DNA of 40,555 nucleotides from Patescibacteria group bacterium (GTDB taxonomy: Bacteria; Patescibacteriota; Minisyncoccia; Phycocordibacterales; JACZSL01): assembly GCA_022561335.1 (NCBI GenBank), contig JADFRL010000006.1, positions 1-40,555 of the forward strand, in the 5' to 3' direction. Below the pieces are notes generated by a model. It was not told the origin of the DNA, did no database searches, and saw only the letters and a program-made list of their open reading frames with translations. The stretch's first letter is position 1, and each line of letters starts with the position of its first letter. The translations under genes and the position numbers were made by a program. Shown here in pieces: positions 11,163 to 19,117 of the stretch.

Positions 11163-13115
11163 ATGGCAAAAATGAAAAGTAGAGATACACACACAAAAAG
11201 CAGGCATAATATTCAAGGTATTATTGCGATTACACGGCGTGGTACCGGATACATAAAAAACAGCCTCTACGACAGAGACATTGAAATAGGGAGAGAAAGC
11301 TTAAATACCGCACTCAATGGCGACTTGGTGGATATTATAATTGTCAAAAAAAATGACAAAGGCCGCATTGTTGGAGAAGTAACAACAATTGTTGAACGCT
11401 TTCGCGAGGTATTCGTCGGTGTAATTGAACATGAAAGAGGATTGTGTTTTGTTGTGCCGGACGACAAGCGTATGTACACAAACATCCTGATTCCTGAGAA
11501 AAAAGCTCAACAACTAGAAAGCGGGACAAAGGTTCGGATCAAACTAGCCATATGGAACGATCCTAAAAAAAATCCCGAAGGCGAGATACTCGAAATCCTC
11601 GGACCGAAAGGAGACAACAATGTCGAAATGTCCGCCATTGTATTTGAGCATGGATTTCAAATTTCATTCCCCGAGGCAGTTACGGCAGAGGCAAAAGTCC
11701 TTAAAGAGCAAGGGTCCATCACGGCCCGCGAAATCGAGAAACGGAAAGATTTTCGAGGCGTCGTCACCTTCACCATCGATCCTCATGATGCTAAAGACTT
11801 TGATGACGCCCTCTCCATTGCCAAACTTCCAAGCGGAGACATAGAAGTAGGCATTCATATAGCTGATGTCTCCTATTATGTGCGACCGGCAAGCCCCCTT
11901 GACAAAGAAGCGCAACGTCGGGGCACTTCCGTTTATCTGGTTGATCGCACCATACCGAAGCTTCCCGAGATACTTTCAAACGATCTCTGCAGTCTAATCC
12001 CTAATACTGATCGTCTGACATTTTCTGCGACGTTTGTATTCTCTAAAGATGGATCCGTGAAGAACCGCTGGTTCGGCCGATCAATAATTCATTCGAATAA
12101 ACGATTCACCTATAAAGAAGCTCAAAAAATACTGAATGCTAAAGAGGGAGTGCTTCACGAAGAACTCTCTCTGCTCAATAAGCTTGCAGGCAAACTCAGA
12201 AAGGAACGATTTAAAGGAGGGGCGATCGAATTCGACCATGAAGAAATTGCTTTTGAATTAGATAAGAGAGGAAAACCTCTCAAGATAGTTAAAAAAATAA
12301 GGCAAGATACCAACAAACTTATAGAAGAATTTATGCTTCTTGCCAATCGTGAGGTAACTGAATACATCTATAGGTTATCCAAAAAAAATAATAAAAATGT
12401 CGCTTTTGTCTACCGAGTTCATGATGTCCCTAATCCCGAAAAAATAGAAGAACTTGCCATTTTTCTGCGAGCTATTGGGCATGATTTAAATACAAATGAA
12501 GGCGTCGTATCAGCTTACGATATTAATAAGCTTTTCAAAAAAATTGAAGGCACCCCCGAAGAACAGCTTATTAAAACAGCCACTATTCGTTCCATGGCAA
12601 AAGCTGTATATTCCACAAAAAATATCGGACACTTTGGACTTGCGTTCAAACACTATACCCATTTTACCTCCCCCATCAGGCGCTACCCTGACATTATGGT
12701 GCATCGTATTTTAAAAAAATACCTAGAGGGGGCACAAATAAGTGCGCAGGAATTTGCCGTCTACGAAAAACTCGCTATACAGTCATCACAGCGTGAAATT
12801 AAAGCTGTTGAAGCTGAGCGAGATTCAATTAAATATAAACAGGTCGAGTATATGGAGAGTCGTTTAGGTCAGACATTTGACGGTATCATCAGCGGAGTAA
12901 CCGATTGGGGTATTTATGTTGAGGAAAATGAAACTAAAGCGGAGGGATTAATACGCATCAGCAATTTAGGAGATGACTTTTATACTTTCAACAAGAAAAA
13001 GTATGCTCTCATTGGAGAGCGTACAAAGAAAAAGTTTACATTAGGAGACAAGGTAAAAATCAAACTCACAGGAGCAAATCTCGATGCGAAAACACTCGAC
13101 TTTATGCTTGTTTGA
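11163..13115 (+). CDS. rnr: RNase R / RNase II family exoribonuclease with S1 domain
   Basis: FTIDPHDAKDFDDALSIAKLPSGDIEVGIHIADVSYYV, HFTSPIRRYPDIMVHRIL, C-terminal S1 domain. Start set at MAKMKSRD rather than the longer ORF start. Confidence 0.95.
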   Translation: MAKMKSRDTHTKSRHNIQGIIAITRRGTGYIKNSLYDRDIEIGRESLNTALNGDLVDIIIVKKNDKGRIVGEVTTIVERFREVFVGVIEHERGLCFVVPDDKRMYTNILIPEKKAQQLESGTKVRIKLAIWNDPKKNPEGEILEILGPKGDNNVEMSAIVFEHGFQISFPEAVTAEAKVLKEQGSITAREIEKRKDFRGVVTFTIDPHDAKDFDDALSIAKLPSGDIEVGIHIADVSYYVRPASPLDKEAQRRGTSVYLVDRTIPKLPEILSNDLCSLIPNTDRLTFSATFVFSKDGSVKNRWFGRSIIHSNKRFTYKEAQKILNAKEGVLHEELSLLNKLAGKLRKERFKGGAIEFDHEEIAFELDKRGKPLKIVKKIRQDTNKLIEEFMLLANREVTEYIYRLSKKNNKNVAFVYRVHDVPNPEKIEELAIFLRAIGHDLNTNEGVVSAYDINKLFKKIEGTPEEQLIKTATIRSMAKAVYSTKNIGHFGLAFKHYTHFTSPIRRYPDIMVHRILKKYLEGAQISAQEFAVYEKLAIQSSQREIKAVEAERDSIKYKQVEYMESRLGQTFDGIISGVTDWGIYVEENETKAEGLIRISNLGDDFYTFNKKKYALIGERTKKKFTLGDKVKIKLTGANLDAKTLDFMLV

Positions 13116-13127
13116 TGTGACTTCTCT

Positions 13128-13202
13128 ACCCCCACACTAATAAACATGAAGTGGCATGGCGCGTTACCTTTGGTAACATCATGTGTTATTGGTGTGGGGG
13201 GT
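13128..13202. repeat. Structured palindromic element, CCCCCACACC family (copy 1), between convergent rnr and smc
   Basis: ACCCCCACACTAATAAACATGA...TCATGTGTTATTGGTGTGGGGGGT inverted repeat; aligns along its length with 36182-36259 in reverse complement. Confidence 0.8.
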
Positions 13203-15470
13203 CTACTTCGCTGTCTGGACGGCCTCCTCAAGTCTTACTGAGAGGAGTTTTGATACTCCGTCACTCCCCATAGTAATACCATACAGAACACCAGCGCGGC
13301 TCATAGTTTCCCGATTGTGAGTGATGAGAATCAACTGACTGCTTTTAGAAAGATTCTCGATCATATCTCCGTACTTTCTAGAATTAGCCTCGTCAAGCGC
13401 CGCATCAGTTTCATCAAGAATAATAAAGGGAGGTGGATTTACCTGAGACATAGCAAATAATAGTGCTATCGATGTAAGTGCACGCTCTCCGCCTGAGAGC
13501 ATTTCAAGCCCTTTGATGCGCTTGTGCGGTAAATTCACATGCACTTCTATCCCTTCATAGCTCTCTTCGGGGGAAGCCTCCTCCCCTGCCTCAAGTTCTT
13601 CGGAGAGTCTTGCCCGCCGCAGCTCTTTTACCACCGATAGATGTGCAGTACCGCCATCAAAAAGAATTGAGAAAAAATTTTGAAATACAGCATTAATTTT
13701 GCTGATACCCTCCTTAAATTGCACATCTAACTTCTTCTCAAGTTCAGAGATCAACTCTCCAAGAGACTGCGCTGATGCCTTCAAATCTTCAAGCTCACGC
13801 CCTAAAAAATCATCTCGCTCCTTAGCCTCCTTGAACTCGGTCATAGTATCGTCCCCTGTACCTCCCCCAACATCCTCAAGACGAATTTTTATCTTCTCAA
13901 TAGCACGTCTTCGCTCCTCCTGAACCGTACGCGGCTCTTTTACTATAGCGGCACGATCCAGCTTATTGCCTTCTTTATCGACGACGTGATAATCTAGAAA
14001 ATCTATAACGGCTTTCCCCACAAGCACTCTCGCTTCGGTAATTTCTCGCTCAAAGTTCTCCCTTTCTACATGAACTCTTTCCTCCAAAGCTTCGGTCATA
14101 TTAAGCTTGCCGCGCAATTCGCTCTGTTCAGACATAATATGAAACATCTCACGCTCAGCCATTCTACTTTCATCCTTGACGGCTTCTACTTCACGCCTTA
14201 GAGATTCATAAGCCTTCATCAAGTTATCCTCCTCTTTGGCAAGCCTCTCTACATAATCTTCAAGTTCCTCTTTAGTGTTGCTTAGAGTCTCAAGCTCACG
14301 TTTAAAAGAAGACTCCTCGCCACTGCCTGCTGTACGTCTTATTGATAGAAATTGTTTAAGAGTGTCAATAACCAGAGAAAGTGCTGTTTTTACTTTTGAA
14401 ATATCTGTCTGTTTCTGCACTTTTTCAATATCGCTCTTAATATTCCCCACCAATTCCTCAACCTCTTTAAGCGGTACCATTTTATGTACCCCTTGCTTTT
14501 GCTTTTCCGCCTCAAGAATCCTCCTTCGCTCTTCAAAAACTAACTGCCCCTCTATGCGCCCCAACTCACGTGATTTAGCATCCTTTTCTGTACGTACAAT
14601 CCCCAAATCTTCCTCAATTTTTATCACTTCCCGACCTTTTTTATCTCCATGCTCCCCTTGAGAAAGGAGCTCTTTTGTCTCGGCAAGTTTTCTTTCAAGA
14701 TGTATGAGTTTCTTCGCTGGTTCTTTCTTTTCCTGCTCGATGCGGCTCCTTTGATATTTAAGATATTCATCCTCCCGTTTTAGATATTCATTATAAAGCT
14801 CCTTTACCTCATCACGCATAGCAAAGGATTTTTCAATCTTTTTGACTTGCCGTTCAAGAAACATTAAGTGTGGAGAAATCTCCTTGCGCAACGACATGAC
14901 TTGAGCAATGTTTTCCCCTGTTTTAGACAGCTTCCGCTCGCTTTCCTGTTTTTTGTACTGAAAAATCTTGAGGCCGAGTGCGTCTTCAATCATTTCCCGA
15001 CGCTCTCTAATGCCCGCATTCAGTATTCGATCAGACTCTCCCTGAGAGATAATATGGTGCCCTGAAGAGCCGATATTGGCATGGGCGAGAAGTTCAATTA
15101 CATCCTTGAGACGCACTTGACTTCCGTTTATTATGTACTGATTGATACCGTCTCGATGCACCGTCCGTTCGATGACCACTTCATCATAATCAATATCCAA
15201 AAAACGCTTACTGTTGTCAAAGAAAACTTTTACTGAAGCTCGGTTGACTCGAGGTATACTTGGGGAACCATTAAAAATAAGATCCTCCCCACGCCTGCCG
15301 CGCATTGATTTCATTGATTGCTCTCCCAACACAAACCGAAAAGCTTCGGCTATATTTGATTTACCGGATCCGTTGGGCCCCACAATAGCAGAAATAGGTG
15401 ACGTAAATGACAAAACATCCTTTTTCACAAAAGACTTAAAACCGGCAATTTCAATTTTTTTTAGATACAT
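13203..15470 (-). CDS. smc: SMC-family ATPase, shortened
   Basis: 755 aa; Walker A GPNGSGKSN; signature LSGGERALTSIALLFA; Walker B PPFIILDETDAALDE. Confidence 0.95.
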   Translation of the reverse strand: MYLKKIEIAGFKSFVKKDVLSFTSPISAIVGPNGSGKSNIAEAFRFVLGEQSMKSMRGRRGEDLIFNGSPSIPRVNRASVKVFFDNSKRFLDIDYDEVVIERTVHRDGINQYIINGSQVRLKDVIELLAHANIGSSGHHIISQGESDRILNAGIRERREMIEDALGLKIFQYKKQESERKLSKTGENIAQVMSLRKEISPHLMFLERQVKKIEKSFAMRDEVKELYNEYLKREDEYLKYQRSRIEQEKKEPAKKLIHLERKLAETKELLSQGEHGDKKGREVIKIEEDLGIVRTEKDAKSRELGRIEGQLVFEERRRILEAEKQKQGVHKMVPLKEVEELVGNIKSDIEKVQKQTDISKVKTALSLVIDTLKQFLSIRRTAGSGEESSFKRELETLSNTKEELEDYVERLAKEEDNLMKAYESLRREVEAVKDESRMAEREMFHIMSEQSELRGKLNMTEALEERVHVERENFEREITEARVLVGKAVIDFLDYHVVDKEGNKLDRAAIVKEPRTVQEERRRAIEKIKIRLEDVGGGTGDDTMTEFKEAKERDDFLGRELEDLKASAQSLGELISELEKKLDVQFKEGISKINAVFQNFFSILFDGGTAHLSVVKELRRARLSEELEAGEEASPEESYEGIEVHVNLPHKRIKGLEMLSGGERALTSIALLFAMSQVNPPPFIILDETDAALDEANSRKYGDMIENLSKSSQLILITHNRETMSRAGVLYGITMGSDGVSKLLSVRLEEAVQTAK

Positions 15471-15654
15471 AATGAAAAATCAAAATGCAAGATGCAAAAA
15501 CCAAATAGGATCAATCTTCTCCATATCTGCTACCGCTCATTTGATAAGCTTCTTTTTCATATTTCTCTTTCCTCTAGTCCTGTCATGGGATAAACAACAA
15601 CGCAACGGGACAGCCCGCAAAAGTTCAGGATATAGTCAAAATAAAAGAGGCATC

Positions 15655-15969
15655 CTCATTTTATCATTTTAGCGAAGTTCTGTCGTAGAGGAAACCTCTT
15701 GTAACTATTTTTCCCGTCAAAGCCAGATTTCCTGTTTGAAATGTCTTACGCAGTCCATTTTTTTCTATGAGAGCGAGGGTTTCTATTTGAAATACCACGG
15801 GCAGTTCCCTTTTCTCGCCAAAGCGAGGGTATTCCATTTTCAAAACCTCGCGCAGGGCAAGCAAGCATGGTTCTCGACTAAGAAGGGATTGCTTAGCCGA
15901 GCGGAGCACAAAATTTGCGCTGGCAAATTTTAATGCGTGTTTTGAAAATGGATATATCTGAGCGACCCT
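15655..15969 (-). repeat. Repeat array A: four ~51-nt units (three clear, one degenerate) plus a leader beginning at the rnc stop codon
   Basis: Units 15805-15855, 15754-15804 and 15703-15753 are exactly 51 nt each, with a degenerate unit at about 15655-15702. Minus-strand consensus resembles CTGCgnnAGG-(palindromic A/T core)-nCCTCGCTTT....GAAAAnGGA. Confidence 0.85.
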
Positions 15970-16665
15970 TTACCACCTCTTTGATTGCAGAGCCTTTTCA
16001 GCGGCAGCTTGTTCTGCTTCTTGTTTTGATTGCCCCTCTCCCTCGACTACATGCTCATCATTTAAATAAACAGCGACAACAAAACGTTTATCATGATCAG
16101 GGCCAATCTCTTTAACCGTGCTGTATGTCGGTGTGATACCGGTGCGTTCCTGAGCTTCTTCTTGAAAATGGCTCTTACTATCTTGCCATAGACGCTTCTC
16201 AACAATGGTACCCAAGAGCGACAGTAAATTCTTAGAAATAAATTCAGCAACTTTATCATATCCTTGATCAAGATAAAACGCCCCTATGAGCGCCTCAAAC
16301 GTATCAGCAAGAATATATTGACGTGCTCGACCCTCATCTTTCGATTCCCCTCGTGAAAGCAGTAAGTAATCGTTCATGCCCAGTTTCATTGCCACTGAGG
16401 CGAGCATCGTGGTGTTCACGAGCGCCGAGCGGTATGCCGTAAGCTCTCCTTCTGCCTTGTTTTCAAAATTCTTAAATAAATAGTCAGTGACTACAAGTTC
16501 TAAAACAGCATCTCCTAAAAATTCGAGACGCTCGTTGTGCTCAAGTTTAGCATCCCGATTTTCATTGAGATAAGAACGGTGCGTAAAGGCCTGAACAAGA
16601 AGATTCTTGTTTTCAAAGGTTAATCCATTTTGTTGTTCAAATCTATTAAAATCTTTTTCACCCAT
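15970..16665 (-). CDS. rnc: Ribonuclease III
   Basis: 231 aa; NERLEFLGDAVLELVVTDYLF, ADTFEALIGAFYLDQG, C-terminal dsRNA-binding domain. Confidence 0.97.
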   Translation of the reverse strand: MGEKDFNRFEQQNGLTFENKNLLVQAFTHRSYLNENRDAKLEHNERLEFLGDAVLELVVTDYLFKNFENKAEGELTAYRSALVNTTMLASVAMKLGMNDYLLLSRGESKDEGRARQYILADTFEALIGAFYLDQGYDKVAEFISKNLLSLLGTIVEKRLWQDSKSHFQEEAQERTGITPTYSTVKEIGPDHDKRFVVAVYLNDEHVVEGEGQSKQEAEQAAAEKALQSKRW

Positions 16666-16682
16666 AAAAGTAAAATCTATTA

Positions 16683-17594
16683 TTATTTAGGAGTTGTATC
16701 CTTCTTAAGTAAGATATTTATTGCTTTGGTAACGATAGGTAAAATATCATTATAAATATTAAGGCCAAGAATATCAACTAACTTAAACCACTTCGCGTCG
16801 TCGAGACCTCCTTTCTTCTCAAGTGTGATATCGACAAACAATGACTCGGCAAGAAAATAGGTTACATGTTTGCGGTATTTTCCTTTTTCAGGGTGTGATG
16901 CAACATATTCATTTTCCCCAAGCCTCTGTTTTATGATAACATCAAGTCCAATTTCTTCTTTGATCTCCCGCACCATTCCATCCTCGGCGCTCTCCCCATC
17001 TTCTAATTTACCTTTCGAGAGTGTCCAATGCCCAAACACATCATGTACGAGTGCCAAATACACTTCTTCTCCATCGCGGGCAAACACCACAGCTCCTCCT
17101 AAGCGTTGTACAAGCATTTCCTCATAAGGAATATCCTTTTTCTTTTTTTTTGGTGAAACATCATCCCTGCCCGGTTCGCCCATCTCTTTATAAACGGCCC
17201 CAAGAACTCCATTTATAAATCGGCCGCTGGACTCTCCCCCATAGGTCTTGGCCAGCTCTATAGCTTCATTAAGAGCAACCTTGGCCGGGACCTCGCTCCT
17301 GTCTGCAAACAAAAGCTCACAGAGCCCTATGCGCAGTATATTTCGGTCTACAATGGAAATTTTGTCTATCGGCCACTCAGGAGCGGCTTTCTCTATAATG
17401 GTGTCTATATCACTTCGTCTCTCAAGAATGCTTGTGATCAGTCTCCTTACAAATGAAAAATCTCCCATACCGGGAGCAAATTCCTTTGCAATACGAACAA
17501 GGATATCTTCAATCTCATCATCGCTTTTCTTAGCGAAGTCCCATTCAAAAAGTGTCTGAAGAACTATAGATCGAGCCAAATGCCTGTTTGCCAT
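16683..17594 (-). CDS. nusB: NusB domain fused to a C-terminal Nudix hydrolase domain
   Basis: aa 1-140 NusB-like (MANRHLARSIVLQTLFEWDF...SGRFINGVLGAVYKEM); aa ~160-303 Nudix with box GKLEDGESAEDGMVREIKEEIGL (GX5EX7REUXEEXGU). Confidence 0.93.
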   Translation of the reverse strand: MANRHLARSIVLQTLFEWDFAKKSDDEIEDILVRIAKEFAPGMGDFSFVRRLITSILERRSDIDTIIEKAAPEWPIDKISIVDRNILRIGLCELLFADRSEVPAKVALNEAIELAKTYGGESSGRFINGVLGAVYKEMGEPGRDDVSPKKKKKDIPYEEMLVQRLGGAVVFARDGEEVYLALVHDVFGHWTLSKGKLEDGESAEDGMVREIKEEIGLDVIIKQRLGENEYVASHPEKGKYRKHVTYFLAESLFVDITLEKKGGLDDAKWFKLVDILGLNIYNDILPIVTKAINILLKKDTTPK

Positions 17595-17647
17595 ATACTA
17601 GACCATAACTACGACTTTTTATCGTAACCGGCTATTTATATTGTACA

Positions 17648-17977
17648 CTATTTTTTGGAAAGATCAGTCGCGTCAAGAGGTCTTTTTGATACTTCCTTCA
17701 AAGTTGTATCCTCCTCTTTCTGTTCGGATTTCTCCTCTCTTCCGGGGGATGCTCCAAGTGCTGCTCTTTTCGCCTTGGCTTTCTTTTCCTTCTTCTCGAT
17801 TTGGGCAGCCATATCAATAATGGTGCGGCCGCGATACTTACCACAGTTATTGCAAATATGATGACGTATATGCATTTCACCGCAGTCGGCACACGTTGAA
17901 AGACGTGGGGCAATGAGGCCGTGATGTGAACGTCTGTTGCCAGTATGGCTTCTTGTAGCACGCATTCTAACCGTCAT
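17648..17977 (-). CDS. rpmF: 50S ribosomal protein L32 with C-terminal extension
   Basis: RMRATRSHTGNRRSHHGLIAPRLSTCADCGEMHIRHHICNNCGKYRGRTIID, four-Cys zinc ribbon. Confidence 0.93.
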   Translation of the reverse strand: MTVRMRATRSHTGNRRSHHGLIAPRLSTCADCGEMHIRHHICNNCGKYRGRTIIDMAAQIEKKEKKAKAKRAALGASPGREEKSEQKEEDTTLKEVSKRPLDATDLSKK

Positions 17978-18031
17978 GAGTCAATCCTACGTACTTTCTT
18001 GGGAATAGCAAGGGTCATACATAGTAGAAGC

Positions 18032-18050
18032 GGATGCTGTGCATCCGCCC
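18032..18050. terminator. Hairpin GCGGATGC-TGT-GCATCCGC between the hypothetical gene and rpmF
   Basis: Perfect 8-bp stem with 3-nt loop; no clear T run. Confidence 0.4.
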
Positions 18051-18096
18051 CCCCTGTTCAAATGATGTAATACCCGTTGGCGTAGTTTTTAAGTTG

Positions 18097-18483
18097 CTAT
18101 CCCGTCTTGATAACCAGTACCAGGAGCACATCACGTTCAACATCCTGTGCCAACCGATGTCGGAGTGAAAAGTTTAGGCAGTGACCTCCTTCCGGCTCCT
18201 CTCCTGTCTTCTTCAGATGGCATCCTTCTCCGTTCAGCTTCCCGCACCAGGCATGGCATAGACACACTTCTGCGCATTCTCCCCCTTTCGCCAGAATATC
18301 CTGCAACACTTTCGGGTCGCCATAGTAATCAAGCAACTCCTCCTCGGACGGCTCTTGTTCCCCATTAAAAAGTGTCAACGTCTTTCTCCCCTTAATACGA
18401 TTAGGAACTCTCCAGAAGGTATTGTAATACGTTTTTTTTAGATTGTCAATTTTGTAAGAAAACTTCTTCTGTGGAGAATGCAT
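18097..18483 (-). CDS. Hypothetical cysteine-rich protein overlapping the rnhB 3' end
   Basis: 128 aa ORF with GGECAEVCLCHAWCGKLNGEGCHLKKTGEEPEGGHC; no family recognised. Confidence 0.55.
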   Translation of the reverse strand: MHSPQKKFSYKIDNLKKTYYNTFWRVPNRIKGRKTLTLFNGEQEPSEEELLDYYGDPKVLQDILAKGGECAEVCLCHAWCGKLNGEGCHLKKTGEEPEGGHCLNFSLRHRLAQDVERDVLLVLVIKTG

Positions 18484-19058
18484 AATCCGTGCTTTTTGAT
18501 TTGTCGGTAGTGTTCTTTTGTCCCGTATCCCTTATGCGCCTCGAATGCAAAATGTGGATACAACTCTCCCAACCGAATCATTTTTCTATCGCGTTTGACC
18601 TTAGCAACAATTGAAGCGAGTGTAATAGCAAGTTCGGATTCATCACCTCTAATGATAGTTTCTTGATAGTGAAATTTCTTTGGAGCCTGAAGCCCTCCAT
18701 CAAGAAGTATAAGTGCCTGCCGCGGGACAATATCCAAACGTGAAAGTGCTCTCCGCAGTGCATCGCGGGTAGCGGGCATTATACCCATAACATCGATACG
18801 GTGAGGAGCAGTAGTTGAAATGCAATAATCAAGCTCACCCCGAATTTTTGCGATATTTATTTTTTCAAACCACATCTCTCGCTCCTTTTGTGTAAGCTTT
18901 TTTGAGTCTTTTACTCCCTTAAACGGAGAGGATCTAAAGGGAGGCAGCAGCACAATCGCACCAACAGCAACAGGTCCAGCTATAGGGCCTCGCCCGACTT
19001 CATCCACCCCAACAATACATCGATACTTTTTTCGCCCTTTTCGCCTGTAGATCAACAT
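18438..19058 (-). CDS. rnhB: Ribonuclease HII
   Basis: YRCIVGVDEVGRGPIAGPVAVGAIVL, ILLDGG, SIVAKVKRDRKM, AHKGYGTKEHY. Start set at MLIYRRKG. Confidence 0.95.
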   Translation of the reverse strand: MLIYRRKGRKKYRCIVGVDEVGRGPIAGPVAVGAIVLLPPFRSSPFKGVKDSKKLTQKEREMWFEKINIAKIRGELDYCISTTAPHRIDVMGIMPATRDALRRALSRLDIVPRQALILLDGGLQAPKKFHYQETIIRGDESELAITLASIVAKVKRDRKMIRLGELYPHFAFEAHKGYGTKEHYRQIKKHGLCILHRRSFLTKLTI

Positions 19059-19117
19059 GATGAAATTATATGTCAACTTTGAGGAGCTACATAGAGCAGA
19101 GTATAATAACATTGACT
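19059..19117. promoter_or_regulatory. Compact divergent promoter region for rnhB and dnaE
   Basis: Plus: TTGAGG (19079-19084), 17 nt, TATAAT (19102-19107), ATG at 19118. Minus: TATAAT (19070-19065) 6 nt before the rnhB ATG at 19058. Confidence 0.6.

Noticed and set aside
13203-15470. Frameshifted or broken smc
   Set aside because: A single uninterrupted ORF contains both ATPase halves; the shortness is due to missing middle sequence, not a frame break.
15664-15909. 81-aa minus-strand ORF with 17-aa periodicity (FQIETLALIEKNGLRKTFQTGNLALTGK)
   Set aside because: The periodicity comes from the 51-nt repeats; the corresponding frame in array B contains stops, so a protein-coding role is unlikely.
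15655-15969. CRISPR array
   Set aside because: Units are tandem and divergent along their whole length without a repeat/spacer division, and no cas-like gene is seen in the window.
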